NCBI GenBank assembly: GCA_910580135.1
Contig: CAJTXC010000086.1
Coordinates: 1 to 5,272 of the forward strand
Reading direction: 5' to 3'
From: an uncultured Bacilli bacterium
GTDB lineage: Bacteria > Bacillota_I > Bacilli_A > RF39 > UBA660
DNA length: 5,272 nt
The position numbers and the translations under genes were made by a program. Below the pieces are notes generated by a model. That model did not search any database and had not been told where the DNA came from. It was given only the letters and a program-made list of their open reading frames with translations. Shown piece by piece: positions 5,251 through 5,272 of this stretch. Position 1 is the first letter of the stretch. Each line of letters starts with the position of its first letter.

Positions 5251-5272
5251 TTAATAAAATAAAAAGATACAT

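Noticed and set aside
1..5272. CRISPR array, tRNA or rRNA genes, insertion sequences
   Set aside because: Reading both strands, I saw no regularly spaced repeats, no tRNA-like cloverleaf with CCA or T-loop motif, no rRNA signature and no transposase.

Overview
The window is AT-rich bacterial DNA. My hand counts give about 23% GC in the rightmost gene and roughly 25-33% in sampled lines of the others. It has purine-rich Shine-Dalgarno sites, tight gene packing and standard stops (TAA, and TGA for cutA). Tryptophan is encoded by TGG and genes end at family-typical lengths, so the genetic code is standard. AT content, ribosome sites and protein flavour point to a low-GC Bacillota, probably a gut-type Clostridia or Bacilli relative. 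I cannot name a species.

Layout. Positions 1-1798 (minus strand) hold a MepA-like MATE multidrug/cation efflux protein fused to a cytidylate-kinase-like P-loop domain. The kinase part is cut by an in-frame TAA at 23-25, and the family sequence visibly continues in the same frame past it to the window edge. Positions 1799-1913 hold a promoter and an intrinsic-terminator hairpin that lies between that promoter and the MATE ribosome binding site. Positions 4150 down to 1914 (minus strand) form a compact four-gene operon: cutA, a pyridoxamine-5'-phosphate-oxidase-like flavoprotein, a DHH-family phosphoesterase and an RBBP9/YdeN-type alpha/beta hydrolase. Junctions are a 4-nt ATGA overlap, a 20-nt gap and a 1-nt gap, so the genes are very likely co-transcribed and partly translationally coupled. 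Positions 4151-4330 are a divergent intergenic region. Positions 4331-5149 (plus strand) encode a 272-residue PemK/MazF-like protein that appears to contain two MazF-like folds: an N-terminal one that has lost the catalytic positions and a C-terminal one that keeps them. No antitoxin gene is visible beside it. Positions 5141-5250 hold a strong plus-strand promoter overlapping the end of that gene, followed by two hairpins. This is a candidate small RNA or the attenuator leader of a gene beyond the window.

How the genes relate. The operon combines metal tolerance (CutA), an FMN protein, a nucleic-acid or nucleotide phosphoesterase and a serine hydrolase. This reads as a housekeeping or stress set rather than a known named system. 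The efflux gene sits in the same orientation behind the operon's terminator and may be reached by read-through or by its own attenuated promoter. The points most worth a second look are the double-MazF protein, the broken MATE-kinase fusion, and the two terminator/leader arrangements.
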